Shown: positions 29,512 through 42,270 of the stretch, in pieces | Layout of the letters: every line of letters begins with the position of its first letter | Position numbering within the stretch: the stretch's first letter is position 1 | Origin: Odontesthes bonariensis | Taxonomy: Eukaryota; Chordata; Actinopteri; Atheriniformes; Atherinopsidae | Direction of reading: 5' to 3' | Assembly: GCF_027942865.1 (NCBI RefSeq) | Contig: NC_134507.1 | Location: forward strand, 39,652,797 to 39,716,796 | DNA length: 64,000 bases | Made by a program: the position numbers and the translations under genes | Notes under the pieces: model-generated | What the model saw: only the letters and a program-made list of their open reading frames with translations | What the model was told of the DNA's origin: nothing | Database searches by the model: none

Positions 29512-29699
29512 GAGTGCACCGTTCCCGGCGGCACCGCAGTACCGGGTCGATGCGTGGAGTGAACGGAGCAAGCCCCTTTGTCAACCCCTGTGCCTAAAAA
29601 TCCATTTAATATGTAGTCCTCATATAGAGGACGTATCAGATATTAAACTGATAAGAACAGATACTACACTTGATCTTAGCCAAAAGGCCGAGAAGCGAT
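29512..29699 (-). ncRNA. rnu2: U2 snRNA
   Basis: Right-type consensus copy. Confidence 0.95.
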
Positions 29700-29995
29700 A
29701 ACCCTCCACTGTTTCACGTCCGAGGGCCCTTCCTGGCACAATGCGCACTTGTGGCGGTGCTCTTTTTTCGCCTACAAAGCGTCACTTTGCACCTCCGCCC
29801 ACCCGCTGCAGTGAGCACTCTTCAGCCGTTTCAGATGGTACAACTTTGCACTCCCGCCCGCTCCACTGAGCACCATTCAAACAACAATTTAGCGCCTCCA
29901 GCTTTGAACATGGGCACGGTCTCAACACATAGGGTGACTCTACTCCGAGAAGTCACTCGGCACAGCAAGAAGATTTCCTTTGCACAGACAGAATG

Positions 29996-30114
29996 GGCTT
30001 CACCCGCAAAGGTAAAGCCTTCCAAAAATAGAAACAACTCATTAATGTTGCTCTCCACGGAAGTCTTTAGTAAAAGGCGAAAGACTTGTACGTTATGAAG
30101 AGAAACCAGAGTAC
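29996..30114 (-). ncRNA. rnu5: U5 snRNA
   Basis: Consensus copy. Confidence 0.94.
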
Positions 30115-30418
30115 GAGTATTTGACACTGCGGGAGCAGTGCATCAGGCCAGTTGGCATAGCCACCTTCCCCATGGTGAGCTTTGCTTGGTTGAGACACTT
30201 GCTCCTCGGCCGACCAGGTAGGAACAATCGGGCCCTATTCAGTGGCTGCTTTGTCTTTTACTCTGTGCAAAAGACTAGGGGTCTTGAGGCTTTGTTCTGA
30301 CCGCTCATTTGGTGTAGAGGTTTTTTTCAAGCAATTCTCCCAGTTGGCCCAATCCCAGAGCCATCTCAAAGTGGAGTTCACTTTCACTCTCTTTTCGCAG
30401 ACTAAAAGCCAGAGTTTT

Positions 30419-30495
30419 ATCTCAGAAGCTAAGCAGAGTCGGGCCTGGTTAGTACTTGGATGGGAGACCGCCTGCGAATACCAGGTGCTGTAAGC
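30419..30495 (+). pseudogene. 5'-truncated 5S copy
   Basis: As at 686. Confidence 0.9.
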
Positions 30496-30711
30496 CTTTT
30501 GGCTTCTCCAGGCGCATGCAGTTTGACTGCGTCAAATGCAAAGGCAGTCCCTGTTTGACTTTGTGGAACTGCTCCTTTGTCAGGACAAAGTTAAATGTAT
30601 GAGGATCAAAGGCAACCATGACCTGGGACATCTCAGCAGATCCAGGATCAGCAAGATGGATCACAGGGTGATCATCAGATGTTTCAACAAAAGACATGCA
30701 GAGAGAAAAAT

Positions 30712-30829
30712 GCTTACAGCACCTGGTATTCCCAAGCGGTCTCCCATCCAAGTACTAACCAGGCCCGACCCTGCTTGGCTTCCGAGATCGGACGAGATCG
30801 GGCGTGTTCAGGGCGGTGTGGCCGTAAGC
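30712..30829 (-). rRNA. rn5s: 5S rRNA
   Basis: Consensus copy. Confidence 0.97.
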
Positions 30830-31196
30830 CACAGTCCCTGTGACAAATATGTGTTATATAGGTGCTGGAACCATACGTTTCCCCTATTTTACCAGAGAGT
30901 CGGCTTGAGAGGCTGATGTTGAGCCTGCACATCGACTTCCCTGATGTGATTGTTCTCTGCAGCTGAAAATGGGACTCTCAGATAACTTAGTGTGTGTCTG
31001 TCAAGCTCCTCTGTTCCCTGTGTGTTGTTTTGTGTTCATGGTCATACAGAGAAACCAGGGAAGCTCAATCCCACGACATGCTCATAAGCTGCGTCTTTTC
31101 TAAACATTATAGTTCTATGTTAGAAGTCAGAATACAACGGCTCCCTGAAACTACCACCCTGTACCGCTGGTTTTGTTATTTCACAAGAGTTGGGAA

Positions 31197-31384
31197 GAGT
31201 GCACCGTTCCCGGCGGCACCGCAGTACCGGGTCGATGCGTGGAGTGAACGGAGCAAGCCCCTTTGTCAACCCCTGTGCCTAAAAATCCATTTAATATGTA
31301 GTCCTCATATAGAGGACGTATCAGATATTAAACTGATAAGAACAGATACTACACTTGATCTTAGCCAAAAGGCCGAGAAGCGAT
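31197..31384 (-). ncRNA. rnu2: U2 snRNA
   Basis: Right-type consensus copy. Confidence 0.95.
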
Positions 31385-31680
31385 AACCCTCCACTGTTTC
31401 ACGTCCGAGGGCCCTTCCTGGCACAATGCGCACTTGTGGCGGTGCTCTTTTTTCGCCTACAAAGCGTCACTTTGCACCTCCGCCCACCCGCTGCAGTGAG
31501 CACTCTTCAGCCGTTTCAGATGGTACAACTTTGCACTCCCGCCCGCTCCACTGAGCACCATTCAAACAACAATTTAGCGCCTCCAGCTTTGAACATGGGC
31601 ACGGTCTCAACACATAGGGTGACTCTACTCCGAGAAGTCACTCGGCACAGCAAGAAGATTTCCTTTGCACAGACAGAATG

Positions 31681-31799
31681 GGCTTCACCCGCAAAGGTAA
31701 AGCCTTCCAAAAATAGAAACAACTCATTAATGTTGCTCTCCACGGAAGTCTTTAGTAAAAGGCGAAAGACTTGTACGTTATGAAGAGAAACCAGAGTAC
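31681..31799 (-). ncRNA. rnu5: U5 snRNA
   Basis: Consensus copy. Confidence 0.94.
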
Positions 31800-32103
31800 G
31801 AGTATTTGACACTGCGGGAGCAGTGCATCAGGCCAGTTGGCATAGCCACCTTCCCCATGGTGAGCTTTGCTTGGTTGAGACACTTGCTCCTCGGCCGACC
31901 AGGTAGGAACAATCGGGCCCTATTCAGTGGCTGCTTTGTCTTTTACTCTGTGCAAAAGACTAGGGGTCTTGAGGCTTTGTTCTGACCGCTCATTTGGTGT
32001 AGAGGTTTTTTTCAAGCAATTCTCCCAGTTGGCCCAATCCCAGAGCCATCTCAAAGTGGAGTTCACTTTCACTCTCTTTTCGCAGACTAAAAGCCAGAGT
32101 TTT

Positions 32104-32180
32104 ATCTCAGAAGCTAAGCAGAGTCGGGCCTGGTTAGTACTTGGATGGGAGACCGCCTGCGAATACCAGGTGCTGTAAGC
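32104..32180 (+). pseudogene. 5'-truncated 5S copy
   Basis: As at 686. Confidence 0.9.
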
Positions 32181-32396
32181 CTTTTGGCTTCTCCAGGCGC
32201 ATGCAGTTTGACTGCGTCAAATGCAAAGGCAGTCCCTGTTTGACTTTTTGGTACTGCTCCTTTGTCAGGACAAAGTTAAATGTATGAGGATCAAAGGCAA
32301 CCATGACCTGGGACATCTCAGCAGATCCAGGATCAGCAAGATGGATCACAGGGTGATCATCAGATGTTTCAACAAAAGACATGCAGAGAGAAAAAA

Positions 32397-32504
32397 GCTT
32401 ACAGCACCTGGTATTCCCAAGCGGTCTCCCATCCAAGTACTAACCAGGCCCGACCCTGCTTGGCTTCCGAGATCGGGCGTGTTCAGGGCGGTGTGGCCGT
32501 AAGC
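32397..32504 (-). pseudogene. rn5s: 5S rRNA with 10-nt deletion
   Basis: Same deletion joint as at 6031 and 35757; a base change lengthens its T-run stop to six. Confidence 0.9.
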
Positions 32505-32871
32505 CACAGTCCCTGTGACAAATATGTGTTATATAGGTGCTGGAACCATACGTTTCCCCTATTTTACCAGAGAGTCGGCTTGAGAGGCTGATGTTGAGCC
32601 TGCACATCGACTTCCCTGATGTGATTGTTCTCTGCAGCTGAAAATGGGACTCTCAGATAACTTAGTGTGTGTCTGTCAAGCTCCTCTGTTCCCTGTGTGT
32701 TGTTTTGTGTTCATGGTCATACAGAGAAACCAGGGAAGCTCAATCCCACGACATGCTCATAAGCTGCGTCTTTTCTAAACATTATAGTTCTATGTTAGAA
32801 GTCAGAATACAACGGCTCCCTGAAACTACCACCCTGTACCGCTGGTTTTGTTATTTCACAAGAGTTGGGAA

Positions 32872-33059
32872 GAGTGCACCGTTCCCGGCGGCACCGCAGT
32901 ACCGGGTCGATGCGTGGAGTGAACGGAGCAAGCCCCTTTGTCAACCCCTGTGCCTAAAAATCCATTTAATATGTAGTCCTCATATAGAGGACGTATCAGA
33001 TATTAAACTGATAAGAACAGATACTACACTTGATCTTAGCCAAAAGGCCGAGAAGCGAT
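32872..33059 (-). ncRNA. rnu2: U2 snRNA
   Basis: Right-type consensus copy. Confidence 0.95.
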
Positions 33060-33355
33060 AACCCTCCACTGTTTCACGTCCGAGGGCCCTTCCTGGCACA
33101 ATGCGCACTTGTGGCGGTGCTCTTTTTTCGCCTACAAAGCGTCACTTTGCACCTCCGCCCACCCGCTGCAGTGAGCACTCTTCAGCCGTTTCAGATGGTA
33201 CAACTTTGCACTCCCGCCCGCTCCACTGAGCACCATTCAAACAACAATTTAGCGCCTCCAGCTTTGAACATGGGCACGGTCTCAACACATAGGGTGACTC
33301 TACTCCGAGAAGTCACTCGGCACAGCAAGAAGATTTCCTTTGCACAGACAGAATG

Positions 33356-33474
33356 GGCTTCACCCGCAAAGGTAAAGCCTTCCAAAAATAGAAACAACTC
33401 ATTAATGTTGCTCTCCACGGAAGTCTTTAGTAAAAGGCGAAAGACTTGTACGTTATGAAGAGAAACCAGAGTAC
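33356..33474 (-). ncRNA. rnu5: U5 snRNA
   Basis: Consensus copy. Confidence 0.94.
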
Positions 33475-33778
33475 GAGTATTTGACACTGCGGGAGCAGTG
33501 CATCAGGCCAGTTGGCATAGCCACCTTCCCCATGGTGAGCTTTGCTTGGTTGAGACACTTGCTCCTCGGCCGACCAGGTAGGAACAATCGGGCCCTATTC
33601 AGTGGCTGCTTTGTCTTTTACTCTGTGCAAAAGACTAGGGGTCTTGAGGCTTTGTTCTGACCGCTCATTTGGTGTAGAGGTTTTTTTCAAGCAATTCTCC
33701 CAGTTGGCCCAATCCCAGAGCCATCTCAAAGTGGAGTTCACTTTCACTCTCTTTTCGCAGACTAAAAGCCAGAGTTTT

Positions 33779-33855
33779 ATCTCAGAAGCTAAGCAGAGTC
33801 GGGCCTGGTTAGTACTTGGATGGGAGACCGCCTGCGAATACCAGGTGCTGTAAGC
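33779..33855 (+). pseudogene. 5'-truncated 5S copy
   Basis: As at 686; private change 15 bp downstream (ctccagtcgcatg). Confidence 0.9.
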
Positions 33856-34071
33856 CTTTTGGCTTCTCCAGTCGCATGCAGTTTGACTGCGTCAAATGCA
33901 AAGGCAGTCCCTGTTTGACTTTTTGGAACTGCTCCTTTGTCAGGACAAAGTTAAATGTATGAGGATCAAAGGCAACCATGACCTGGGACATCTCAGCAGA
34001 TCCAGGATCAGCAAGATGGATCACAGGGTGATCATCAGATGTTTCAACAAAAGACATGCAGAGAGAAAAAT

Positions 34072-34189
34072 GCTTACAGCACCTGGTATTCCCAAGCGGT
34101 CTCCCATCCAAGTACTAACCAGGCCCGACCCTGCTTGGCTTCCGAGATCGGACGAGATCGGGCGTGTTCAGGGCGGTGTGGCCGTAAGC
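34072..34189 (-). rRNA. rn5s: 5S rRNA
   Basis: Consensus copy. Confidence 0.97.
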
Positions 34190-34556
34190 CACAGTCCCTG
34201 TGACAAATATGTGTTATATAGGTGCTGGAACCATACGTTTCCCCTATTTTACCAGAGGGTCGGCTTGAGAGGCTGATGTTGAGCCTGCACATCGACTTCC
34301 CTGATGTGATTGTTCTCTGCAGCTGAAAATGGGACTCTCAGATAACTTAGTGTGTGTCTGTCAAGCTCCTCTGTTCCCTGTGTGTTGTTTTGTGTTCATG
34401 GTCATACAGAGAAACCAGGGAAGCTCAATCCCACGACATGCTCATAAGCTGCGTCTTTTCTAAACATTATAGTTCTATGTTAGAAGTCAGAATACAACGG
34501 CTCCCTGAAACTACCACCCTGTACCGCTGGTTTTGTTATTTCACAAGAGTTGGGAA

Positions 34557-34744
34557 GAGTGCACCGTTCCCGGCGGCACCGCAGTACCGGGTCGATGCGT
34601 GGAGTGAACGGAGCAAGCCCCTTTGTCAACCCCTGTGCCTAAAAATCCATTTAATATGTAGTCCTCATATAGAGGACGTATCAGATATTAAACTGATAAG
34701 AACAGATACTACACTTGATCTTAGCCAAAAGGCCGAGAAGCGAT
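34557..34744 (-). ncRNA. rnu2: U2 snRNA
   Basis: Right-type consensus copy. Confidence 0.95.
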
Positions 34745-35040
34745 AACCCTCCACTGTTTCACGTCCGAGGGCCCTTCCTGGCACAATGCGCACTTGTGGC
34801 GGTGCTCTTTTTTCGCCTACAAAGCGTCACTTTGCACCTCCGCCCACCCGCTGCAGTGAGCACTCTTCAGCCGTTTCAGATGGTACAACTTTGCACTCCC
34901 GCCCGCTCCACTGAGCACCATTCAAACAACAATTTAGCGCCTCCAGCTTTGAACATGGGCACGGTCTCAACACATAGGGTGACTCTACTCCGAGAAGTCA
35001 CTCGGCACAGCAAGAAGATTTCCTTTGCACAGACAGAATG

Positions 35041-35159
35041 GGCTTCACCCGCAAAGGTAAAGCCTTCCAAAAATAGAAACAACTCATTAATGTTGCTCTC
35101 CACGGAAGTCTTTAGTAAAAGGCGAAAGACTTGTACGTTATGAAGAGAAACCAGAGTAC
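35041..35159 (-). ncRNA. rnu5: U5 snRNA
   Basis: Consensus copy. Confidence 0.94.
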
Positions 35160-35463
35160 GAGTATTTGACACTGCGGGAGCAGTGCATCAGGCCAGTTGG
35201 CATAGCCACCTTCCCCATGGTGAGCTTTGCTTGGTTGAGACACTTGCTCCTCGGCCGACCAGGTAGGAACAATCGGGCCCTATTCAGTGGCTGCTTTGTC
35301 TTTTACTCTGTGCAAAAGACTAGGGGTCTTGAGGCTTTGTTCTGACCGCTCATTTGGTGTAGAGGTTTTTTTCAAGCAATTCTCCCAGTTGGCCCAATCC
35401 CAGAGCCATCTCAAAGTGGAGTTCACTTTCACTCTCTTTTCGCAGACTAAAAGCCAGAGTTTT

Positions 35464-35540
35464 ATCTCAGAAGCTAAGCAGAGTCGGGCCTGGTTAGTAC
35501 TTGGATGGGAGACCGCCTGCGAATACCAGGTGCTGTAAGC
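35464..35540 (+). pseudogene. 5'-truncated 5S copy
   Basis: As at 686. Confidence 0.9.
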
Positions 35541-35756
35541 CTTTTGGCTTCTCCAGGCGCATGCAGTTTGACTGCGTCAAATGCAAAGGCAGTCCCTGTT
35601 TGACTTTTTGGTACTGCTCCTTTGTCAGGACAAAGTTAAATGTATGAGGATCAAAGGCAACCATGACCTGGGACATCTCAGCAGATCCAGGATCAGCAAG
35701 ATGGATCACAGGGTGATCATCAGATGTTTCAACAAAAGACATGCAGAGAGAAAAAT

Positions 35757-35864
35757 GCTTACAGCACCTGGTATTCCCAAGCGGTCTCCCATCCAAGTAC
35801 TAACCAGGCCCGACCCTGCTTGGCTTCCGAGATCGGGCGTGTTCAGGGCGGTGTGGCCGTAAGC
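35757..35864 (-). pseudogene. rn5s: 5S rRNA with 10-nt deletion
   Basis: Same deletion as at 32397, two units away; the two units also share the spacer word ggtactgctcc. Confidence 0.9.
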
Positions 35865-36231
35865 CACAGTCCCTGTGACAAATATGTGTTATATAGGTGC
35901 TGGAACCATACGTTTCCCCTATTTTACCAGAGAGTCGGCTTGAGAGGCTGATGTTGAGCCTGCACATCGACTTCCCTGATGTGATTGTTCTCTGCAGCTG
36001 AAAATGGGACTCTCAGATAACTTAGTGTGTGTCTGTCAAGCTCCTCTGTTCCCTGTGTGTTGTTTTGTGTTCATGGTCATACAGAGAAACCAGGGAAGCT
36101 CAATCCCACGACATGCTCATAAGCTGCGTCTTTTCTAAACATTATAGTTCTATGTTAGAAGTCAGAATACAACGGCTCCCTGAAACTACCACCCTGTACC
36201 GCTGGTTTTGTTATTTCACAAGAGTTGGGAA

Positions 36232-36419
36232 GAGTGCACCGTTCCCGGCGGCACCGCAGTACCGGGTCGATGCGTGGAGTGAACGGAGCAAGCCCCTTTG
36301 TCAACCCCTGTGCCTAAAAATCCATTTAATATGTAGTCCTCATATAGAGGACTTATCAGATATTAAACTGATAAGAACAGATACTACACTTGATCTTAGC
36401 CAAAAGGCCGAGAAGCGAT
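36232..36419 (-). ncRNA. rnu2: U2 snRNA
   Basis: Right-type with a private C67A change (CTGATAAGTCC) in the stem-loop II region. Confidence 0.94.
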
Positions 36420-36715
36420 AACCCTCCACTGTTTCACGTCCGAGGGCCCTTCCTGGCACAATGCGCACTTGTGGCGGTGCTCTTTTTTCGCCTACAAAGC
36501 GTCACTTTGCACCTCCGCCCACCCGCTGCAGTGAGCACTCTTCAGCCGTTTCAGATGGTACAACTTTGCACTCCCGCCCGCTCCACTGAGCACCATTCAA
36601 ACAACAATTTAGCGCCTCCAGCTTTGAACATGGGCACGGTCTCAACACATAGGGTGACTCTACTCCGAGAAGTCACTCGGCACAGCAAGAAGATTTCCTT
36701 TGCACAGACAGAATG

Positions 36716-36834
36716 GGCTTCACCCGCAAAGGTAAAGCCTTCCAAAAATAGAAACAACTCATTAATGTTGCTCTCCACGGAAGTCTTTAGTAAAAGGCGA
36801 AAGACTTGTACGTTATGAAGAGAAACCAGAGTAC
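36716..36834 (-). ncRNA. rnu5: U5 snRNA
   Basis: Consensus copy. Confidence 0.94.
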
Positions 36835-37138
36835 GAGTATTTGACACTGCGGGAGCAGTGCATCAGGCCAGTTGGCATAGCCACCTTCCCCATGGTGAGC
36901 TTTGCTTGGTTGAGACACTTGCTCCTCGGCCGACCAGGTAGGAACAATCGGGCCCTATTCAGTGGCTGCTTTGTCTTTTACTCTGTGCAAAAGACTAGGG
37001 GTCTTGAGGCTTTGTTCTGACCGCTCATTTGGTGTAGAGGTTTTTTTCAAGCAATTCTCCCAGTTGGCCCAATCCCAGAGCCATCTCAAAGTGGAGTTCA
37101 CTTTCACTCTCTTTTCGCAGACTAAAAGCCAGAGTTTT

Positions 37139-37215
37139 ATCTCAGAAGCTAAGCAGAGTCGGGCCTGGTTAGTACTTGGATGGGAGACCGCCTGCGAATA
37201 CCAGGTGCTGTAAGC
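37139..37215 (+). pseudogene. 5'-truncated 5S copy
   Basis: As at 686. Confidence 0.9.
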
Positions 37216-37431
37216 CTTTTGGCTTCTCCAGGCGCATGCAGTTTGACTGCGTCAAATGCAAAGGCAGTCCCTGTTTGACTTTTTGGAACTGCTCCTTTGT
37301 CAGGACAAAGTTAAATGTATGAGGATCAAAGGCAACCATGACCTGGGACATCTCAGCAGATCCAGGATCAGCAAGATGGATCACAGGGTGATCATCAGAT
37401 GTTTCAACAAAAGACATGCAGAGAGAAAAAT

Positions 37432-37549
37432 GCTTACAGCACCTGGTATTCCCAAGCGGTCTCCCATCCAAGTACTAACCAGGCCCGACCCTGCTTGGCT
37501 TCCGAGATCGGACGAGATCGGGCGTGTTCAGGGCGGTGTGGCCGTAAGC
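37432..37549 (-). rRNA. rn5s: 5S rRNA
   Basis: Consensus copy. Confidence 0.97.
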
Positions 37550-37916
37550 CACAGTCCCTGTGACAAATATGTGTTATATAGGTGCTGGAACCATACGTTT
37601 CCCCTATTTTACCAGAGAGTCGGCTTGAGAGGCTGATGTTGAGCCTGCACATCGACTTCCCTGATGTGATTGTTCTCTGCAGCTGAAAATGGGACTCTCA
37701 GATAACTTAGTGTGTGTCTGTCAAGCTCCTCTGTTCCCTGTGTGTTGTTTTGTGTTCATGGTCATACAGAGAAACCAGGGAAGCTCAATCCCACGACATG
37801 CTCATAAGCTGCGTCTTTTCTAAACATTATAGTTCTATGTTAGAAGTCAGAATACAACGGCTCCCTGAAACTACCACCCTGTACCGCTGGTTTTGTTATT
37901 TCACAAGAGTTGGGAA

Positions 37917-38104
37917 GAGTGCACCGTTCCCGGCGGCACCGCAGTACCGGGTCGATGCGTGGAGTGAACGGAGCAAGCCCCTTTGTCAACCCCTGTGCCT
38001 AAAAATCCATTTAATATGTAGTCCTCATATAGAGGACGTATCAGATATTAAACTGATAAGAACAGATACTACACTTGATCTTAGCCAAAAGGCCGAGAAG
38101 CGAT
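37917..38104 (-). ncRNA. rnu2: U2 snRNA
   Basis: Right-type consensus copy. Confidence 0.95.
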
Positions 38105-38400
38105 AACCCTCCACTGTTTCACGTCCGAGGGCCCTTCCTGGCACAATGCGCACTTGTGGCGGTGCTCTTTTTTCGCCTACAAAGCGTCACTTTGCACCTC
38201 CGCCCACCCGCTGCAGTGAGCACTCTTCAGCCGTTTCAGATGGTACAACTTTGCACTCCCGCCCGCTCCACTGAGCACCATTCAAACAACAATTTAGCGC
38301 CTCCAGCTTTGAACATGGGCACGGTCTCAACACATAGGGTGACTCTACTCCGAGAAGTCACTCGGCACAGCAAGAAGATTTCCTTTGCACAGACAGAATG

Positions 38401-38519
38401 GGCTTCACCCGCAAAGGTAAAGCCTTCCAAAAATAGAAACAACTCATTAATGTTGCTCTCCACGGAAGTCTTTAGTAAAAGGCGAAAGACTTGTACGTTA
38501 TGAAGAGAAACCAGAGTAC
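38401..38519 (-). ncRNA. rnu5: U5 snRNA
   Basis: Gene consensus; PSE has one change (CCATGAGGAAGG, base 38575), shared with the copy at 45141. Confidence 0.94.
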
Positions 38520-38823
38520 GAGTATTTGACACTGCGGGAGCAGTGCATCAGGCCAGTTGGCATAGCCACCTTCCTCATGGTGAGCTTTGCTTGGTTGAGA
38601 CACTTGCTCCTCGGCCGACCAGGTAGGAACAATCGGGCCCTATTCAGTGGCTGCTTTGTCTTTTACTCTGTGCAAAAGACTAGGGGTCTTGAGGCTTTGT
38701 TCTGACCGCTCATTTGGTGTAGAGGTTTTTTTCAAGCAATTCTCCCAGTTGGCCCAATCCCAGAGCCATCTCAAAGTGGAGTTCACTTTCACTCTCTTTT
38801 CGCAGACTAAAAGCCAGAGTTTT

Positions 38824-38900
38824 ATCTCAGAAGCTAAGCAGAGTCGGGCCTGGTTAGTACTTGGATGGGAGACCGCCTGCGAATACCAGGTGCTGTAAGC
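38824..38900 (+). pseudogene. 5'-truncated 5S copy
   Basis: As at 686. Confidence 0.9.
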
Positions 38901-39116
38901 CTTTTGGCTTCTCCAGGCGCATGCAGTTTGACTGCGTCAAATGCAAAGGCAGTCCCTGTTTGACTTTTTGGAACTGCTCCTTTGTCAGGACAAAGTTAAA
39001 TGTATGAGGATCAAAGGCAACCATGACCTGGGACATCTCAGCAGATCCAGGATCAGCAAGATGGATCACAGGGTGATCATCAGATGTTTCAACAAAAGAC
39101 ATGCAGAGAGAAAAAT

Positions 39117-39234
39117 TCTTACAGCACCTGGTATTCCCAAGCGGTCTCCCATCCAAGTACTAACCAGGCCCGACCCTGCTTGGCTTCCGAGATCGGACGA
39201 GATCGGGCGTGTTCAGGGCGGTGTGGCCGTAAGC
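39117..39234 (-). rRNA. rn5s: 5S rRNA
   Basis: Last base changed (TGTAAGA), shared only with the copy at 45857. Confidence 0.95.
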
Positions 39235-39601
39235 CACAGTCCCTGTGACAAATATGTGTTATATAGGTGCTGGAACCATACGTTTCCCCTATTTTACCAG
39301 AGAGTCGGCTTGAGAGGCTGATGTTGAGCCTGCACATCGACTTCCCTGATGTGATTGTTCTCTGCAGCTGAAAATGGGACTCTCAGATAACTTAGTGTGT
39401 GTCTGTCAAGCTCCTCTGTTCCCTGTGTGTTGTTTTGTGTTCATGGTCATACAGAGAAACCAGGGAAGCTCAATCCCACGACATGCTCATAAGCTGCGTC
39501 TTTTCTAAACATTATAGTTCTATGTTAGAAGTCAGAATACAACGGCTCCCTGAAACTACCACCCTGTACCGCTGGTTTTGTTATTTCACAAGAGTTGGGA
39601 A

Positions 39602-39789
39602 GAGTGCACCGTTCCCGGCGGCACCGCAGTACCGGGTCGATGCGTGGAGTGAACGGAGCAAGCCCCTTTGTCAACCCCTCTGCCTAAAAATCCATTTAAT
39701 ATGTAGTCCTCATATAGAGGACGTATCAGATATTAAACTGATAAGAACAGATACTACACTTGATCTTAGCCAAAAGGCCGAGAAGCGAT
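39602..39789 (-). ncRNA. rnu2: U2 snRNA
   Basis: Right-type with C110G, shared only with the copy at 46342, four units away. Confidence 0.95.
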
Positions 39790-40085
39790 AACCCTCCACT
39801 GTTTCACGTCCGAGGGCCCTTCCTGGCACAATGCGCACTTGTGGCGGTGCTCTTTTTTCGCCTACAAAGCGTCACTTTGCACCTCCGCCCACCCGCTGCA
39901 GTGAGCACTCTTCAGCCGTTTCAGATGGTACAACTTTGCACTCCCGCCCGCTCCACTGAGCACCATTCAAACAACAATTTAGCGCCTCCAGCTTTGAACA
40001 TGGGCACGGTCTCAACACATAGGGTGACTCTACTCCGAGAAGTCACTCGGCACAGCAAGAAGATTTCCTTTGCACAGACAGAATG

Positions 40086-40204
40086 GGCTTCACCCGCAAA
40101 GGTAAAGCCTTCCAAAAATAGAAACAACTCATTAATGTTGCTCTCCACGGAAGTCTTTAGTAAAAGGCGAAAGACTTGTACGTTATGAAGAGAAACCAGA
40201 GTAC
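40086..40204 (-). ncRNA. rnu5: U5 snRNA
   Basis: Consensus copy. Confidence 0.94.
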
Positions 40205-40508
40205 GAGTATTTGACACTGCGGGAGCAGTGCATCAGGCCAGTTGGCATAGCCACCTTCCCCATGGTGAGCTTTGCTTGGTTGAGACACTTGCTCCTCGGC
40301 CGACCAGGTAGGAACAATCGGGCCCTATTCAGTGGCTGCTTTGTCTTTTACTCTGTGCAAAAGACTAGGGGTCTTGAGGCTTTGTTCTGACCGCTCATTT
40401 GGTGTAGAGGTTTTTTTCAAGCAATTCTCCCAGTTGGCCCAATCCCAGAGCCATCTCAAAGTGGAGTTCACTTTCACTCTCTTTTCGCAGACTAAAAGCC
40501 AGAGTTTT

Positions 40509-40585
40509 ATCTCAGAAGCTAAGCAGAGTCGGGCCTGGTTAGTACTTGGATGGGAGACCGCCTGCGAATACCAGGTGCTGTAAGC
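40509..40585 (+). pseudogene. 5'-truncated 5S copy
   Basis: As at 686. Confidence 0.9.
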
Positions 40586-40801
40586 CTTTTGGCTTCTCCA
40601 GGCGCATGCAGTTTGACTGCGTCAAATGCAAAGGCAGTCCCTGTTTGACTTTTTGGAACTGCTCCTTTGTCAGGACAAAGTTAAATGTATGAGGATCAAA
40701 GGCAACCATGACCTGGGACATCTCAGCAGATCCAGGATCAGCAAGATGGATCACAGGGTGATCATCAGATGTTTCAACAAAAGACATGCAGAGAGAAAAA
40801 T

Positions 40802-40919
40802 GCTTACAGCACCTGGTATTCCCAAGCGGTCTCCCATCCAAGTACTAACCAGGCCCGACCCTGCTTGGCTTCCGAGATCGGACGAGATCGGGCGTGTTCA
40901 GGGCGGTGTGGCCGTAAGC
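40802..40919 (-). rRNA. rn5s: 5S rRNA
   Basis: Consensus copy. Confidence 0.97.
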
Positions 40920-41286
40920 CACAGTCCCTGTGACAAATATGTGTTATATAGGTGCTGGAACCATACGTTTCCCCTATTTTACCAGAGAGTCGGCTTGAGA
41001 GGCTGATGTTGAGCCTGCACATCGACTTCCCTGATGTGATTGTTCTCTGCAGCTGAAAATGGGACTCTCAGATAACTTAGTGTGTGTGTGTCAAGCTCCT
41101 CTGTTCCCTGTGTGTTGTTTTGTGTTCATGGTCATACAGAGAAACCAGGGAAGCTCAATCCCACGACATGCTCATAAGCTGCGTCTTTTCTAAACATTAT
41201 AGTTCTATGTTAGAAGTCAGAATACAACGGCTCCCTGAAACTACCACCCTGTACCGCTGGTTTTGTTATTTCACAAGAGTTGGGAA

Positions 41287-41474
41287 GAGTGCACCGTTCC
41301 CGGCGGCACCGCAGTACCGGGTCGATGCGTGGAGTGAACGGAGCAAGCCCCTTTGTCAACCCCTGTGCCTAAAAATCCATTTAATATGTAGTCCTCATAT
41401 AGAGGACGTATCAGATATTAAACTGATAAGAACAGATACTACACTTGATCTTAGCCAAAAGGCCGAGAAGCGAT
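41287..41474 (-). ncRNA. rnu2: U2 snRNA
   Basis: Right-type consensus; its downstream spacer has the gtgtgtgtg form. Confidence 0.95.
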
Positions 41475-41770
41475 AACCCTCCACTGTTTCACGTCCGAGG
41501 GCCCTTCCTGGCACAATGCGCACTTGTGGCGGTGCTCTTTTTTCGCCTACAAAGCGTCACTTTGCACCTCCGCCCACCCGCTGCAGTGAGCACTCTTCAG
41601 CCGTTTCAGATGGTACAACTTTGCACTCCCGCCCGCTCCACTGAGCACCATTCAAACAACAATTTAGCGCCTCCAGCTTTGAACATGGGCACGGTCTCAA
41701 CACATAGGGTGACTCTACTCCGAGAAGTCACTCGGCACAGCAAGAAGATTTCCTTTGCACAGACAGAATG

Positions 41771-41889
41771 GGCTTCACCCGCAAAGGTAAAGCCTTCCAA
41801 AAATAGAAACAACTCATTAATGTTGCTCTCCACGGAAGTCTTTAGTAAAAGGCGAAAGACTTGTACGTTATGAAGAGAAACCAGAGTAC
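41771..41889 (-). ncRNA. rnu5: U5 snRNA
   Basis: Consensus copy. Confidence 0.94.
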
Positions 41890-42193
41890 GAGTATTTGAC
41901 ACTGCGGGAGCAGTGCATCAGGCCAGTTGGCATAGCCACCTTCCCCATGGTGAGCTTTGCTTGGTTGAGACACTTGCTCCTCGGCCGACCAGGTAGGAAC
42001 AATCGGGCCCTATTCAGTGGCTGCTTTGTCTTTTACTCTGTGCAAAAGACTAGGGGTCTTGAGGCTTTGTTCTGACCGCTCATTTGGTGTAGAGGTTTTT
42101 TTCAAGCAATTCTCCCAGTTGGCCCAATCCCAGAGCCATCTCAAAGTGGAGTTCACTTTCACTCTCTTTTCGCAGACTAAAAGCCAGAGTTTT

Positions 42194-42270
42194 ATCTCAG
42201 AAGCTAAGCAGAGTCGGGCCTGGTTAGTACTTGGATGGGAGACCGCCTGCGAATACCAGGTGCTGTAAGC
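42194..42270 (+). pseudogene. 5'-truncated 5S copy
   Basis: As at 686. Confidence 0.9.
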
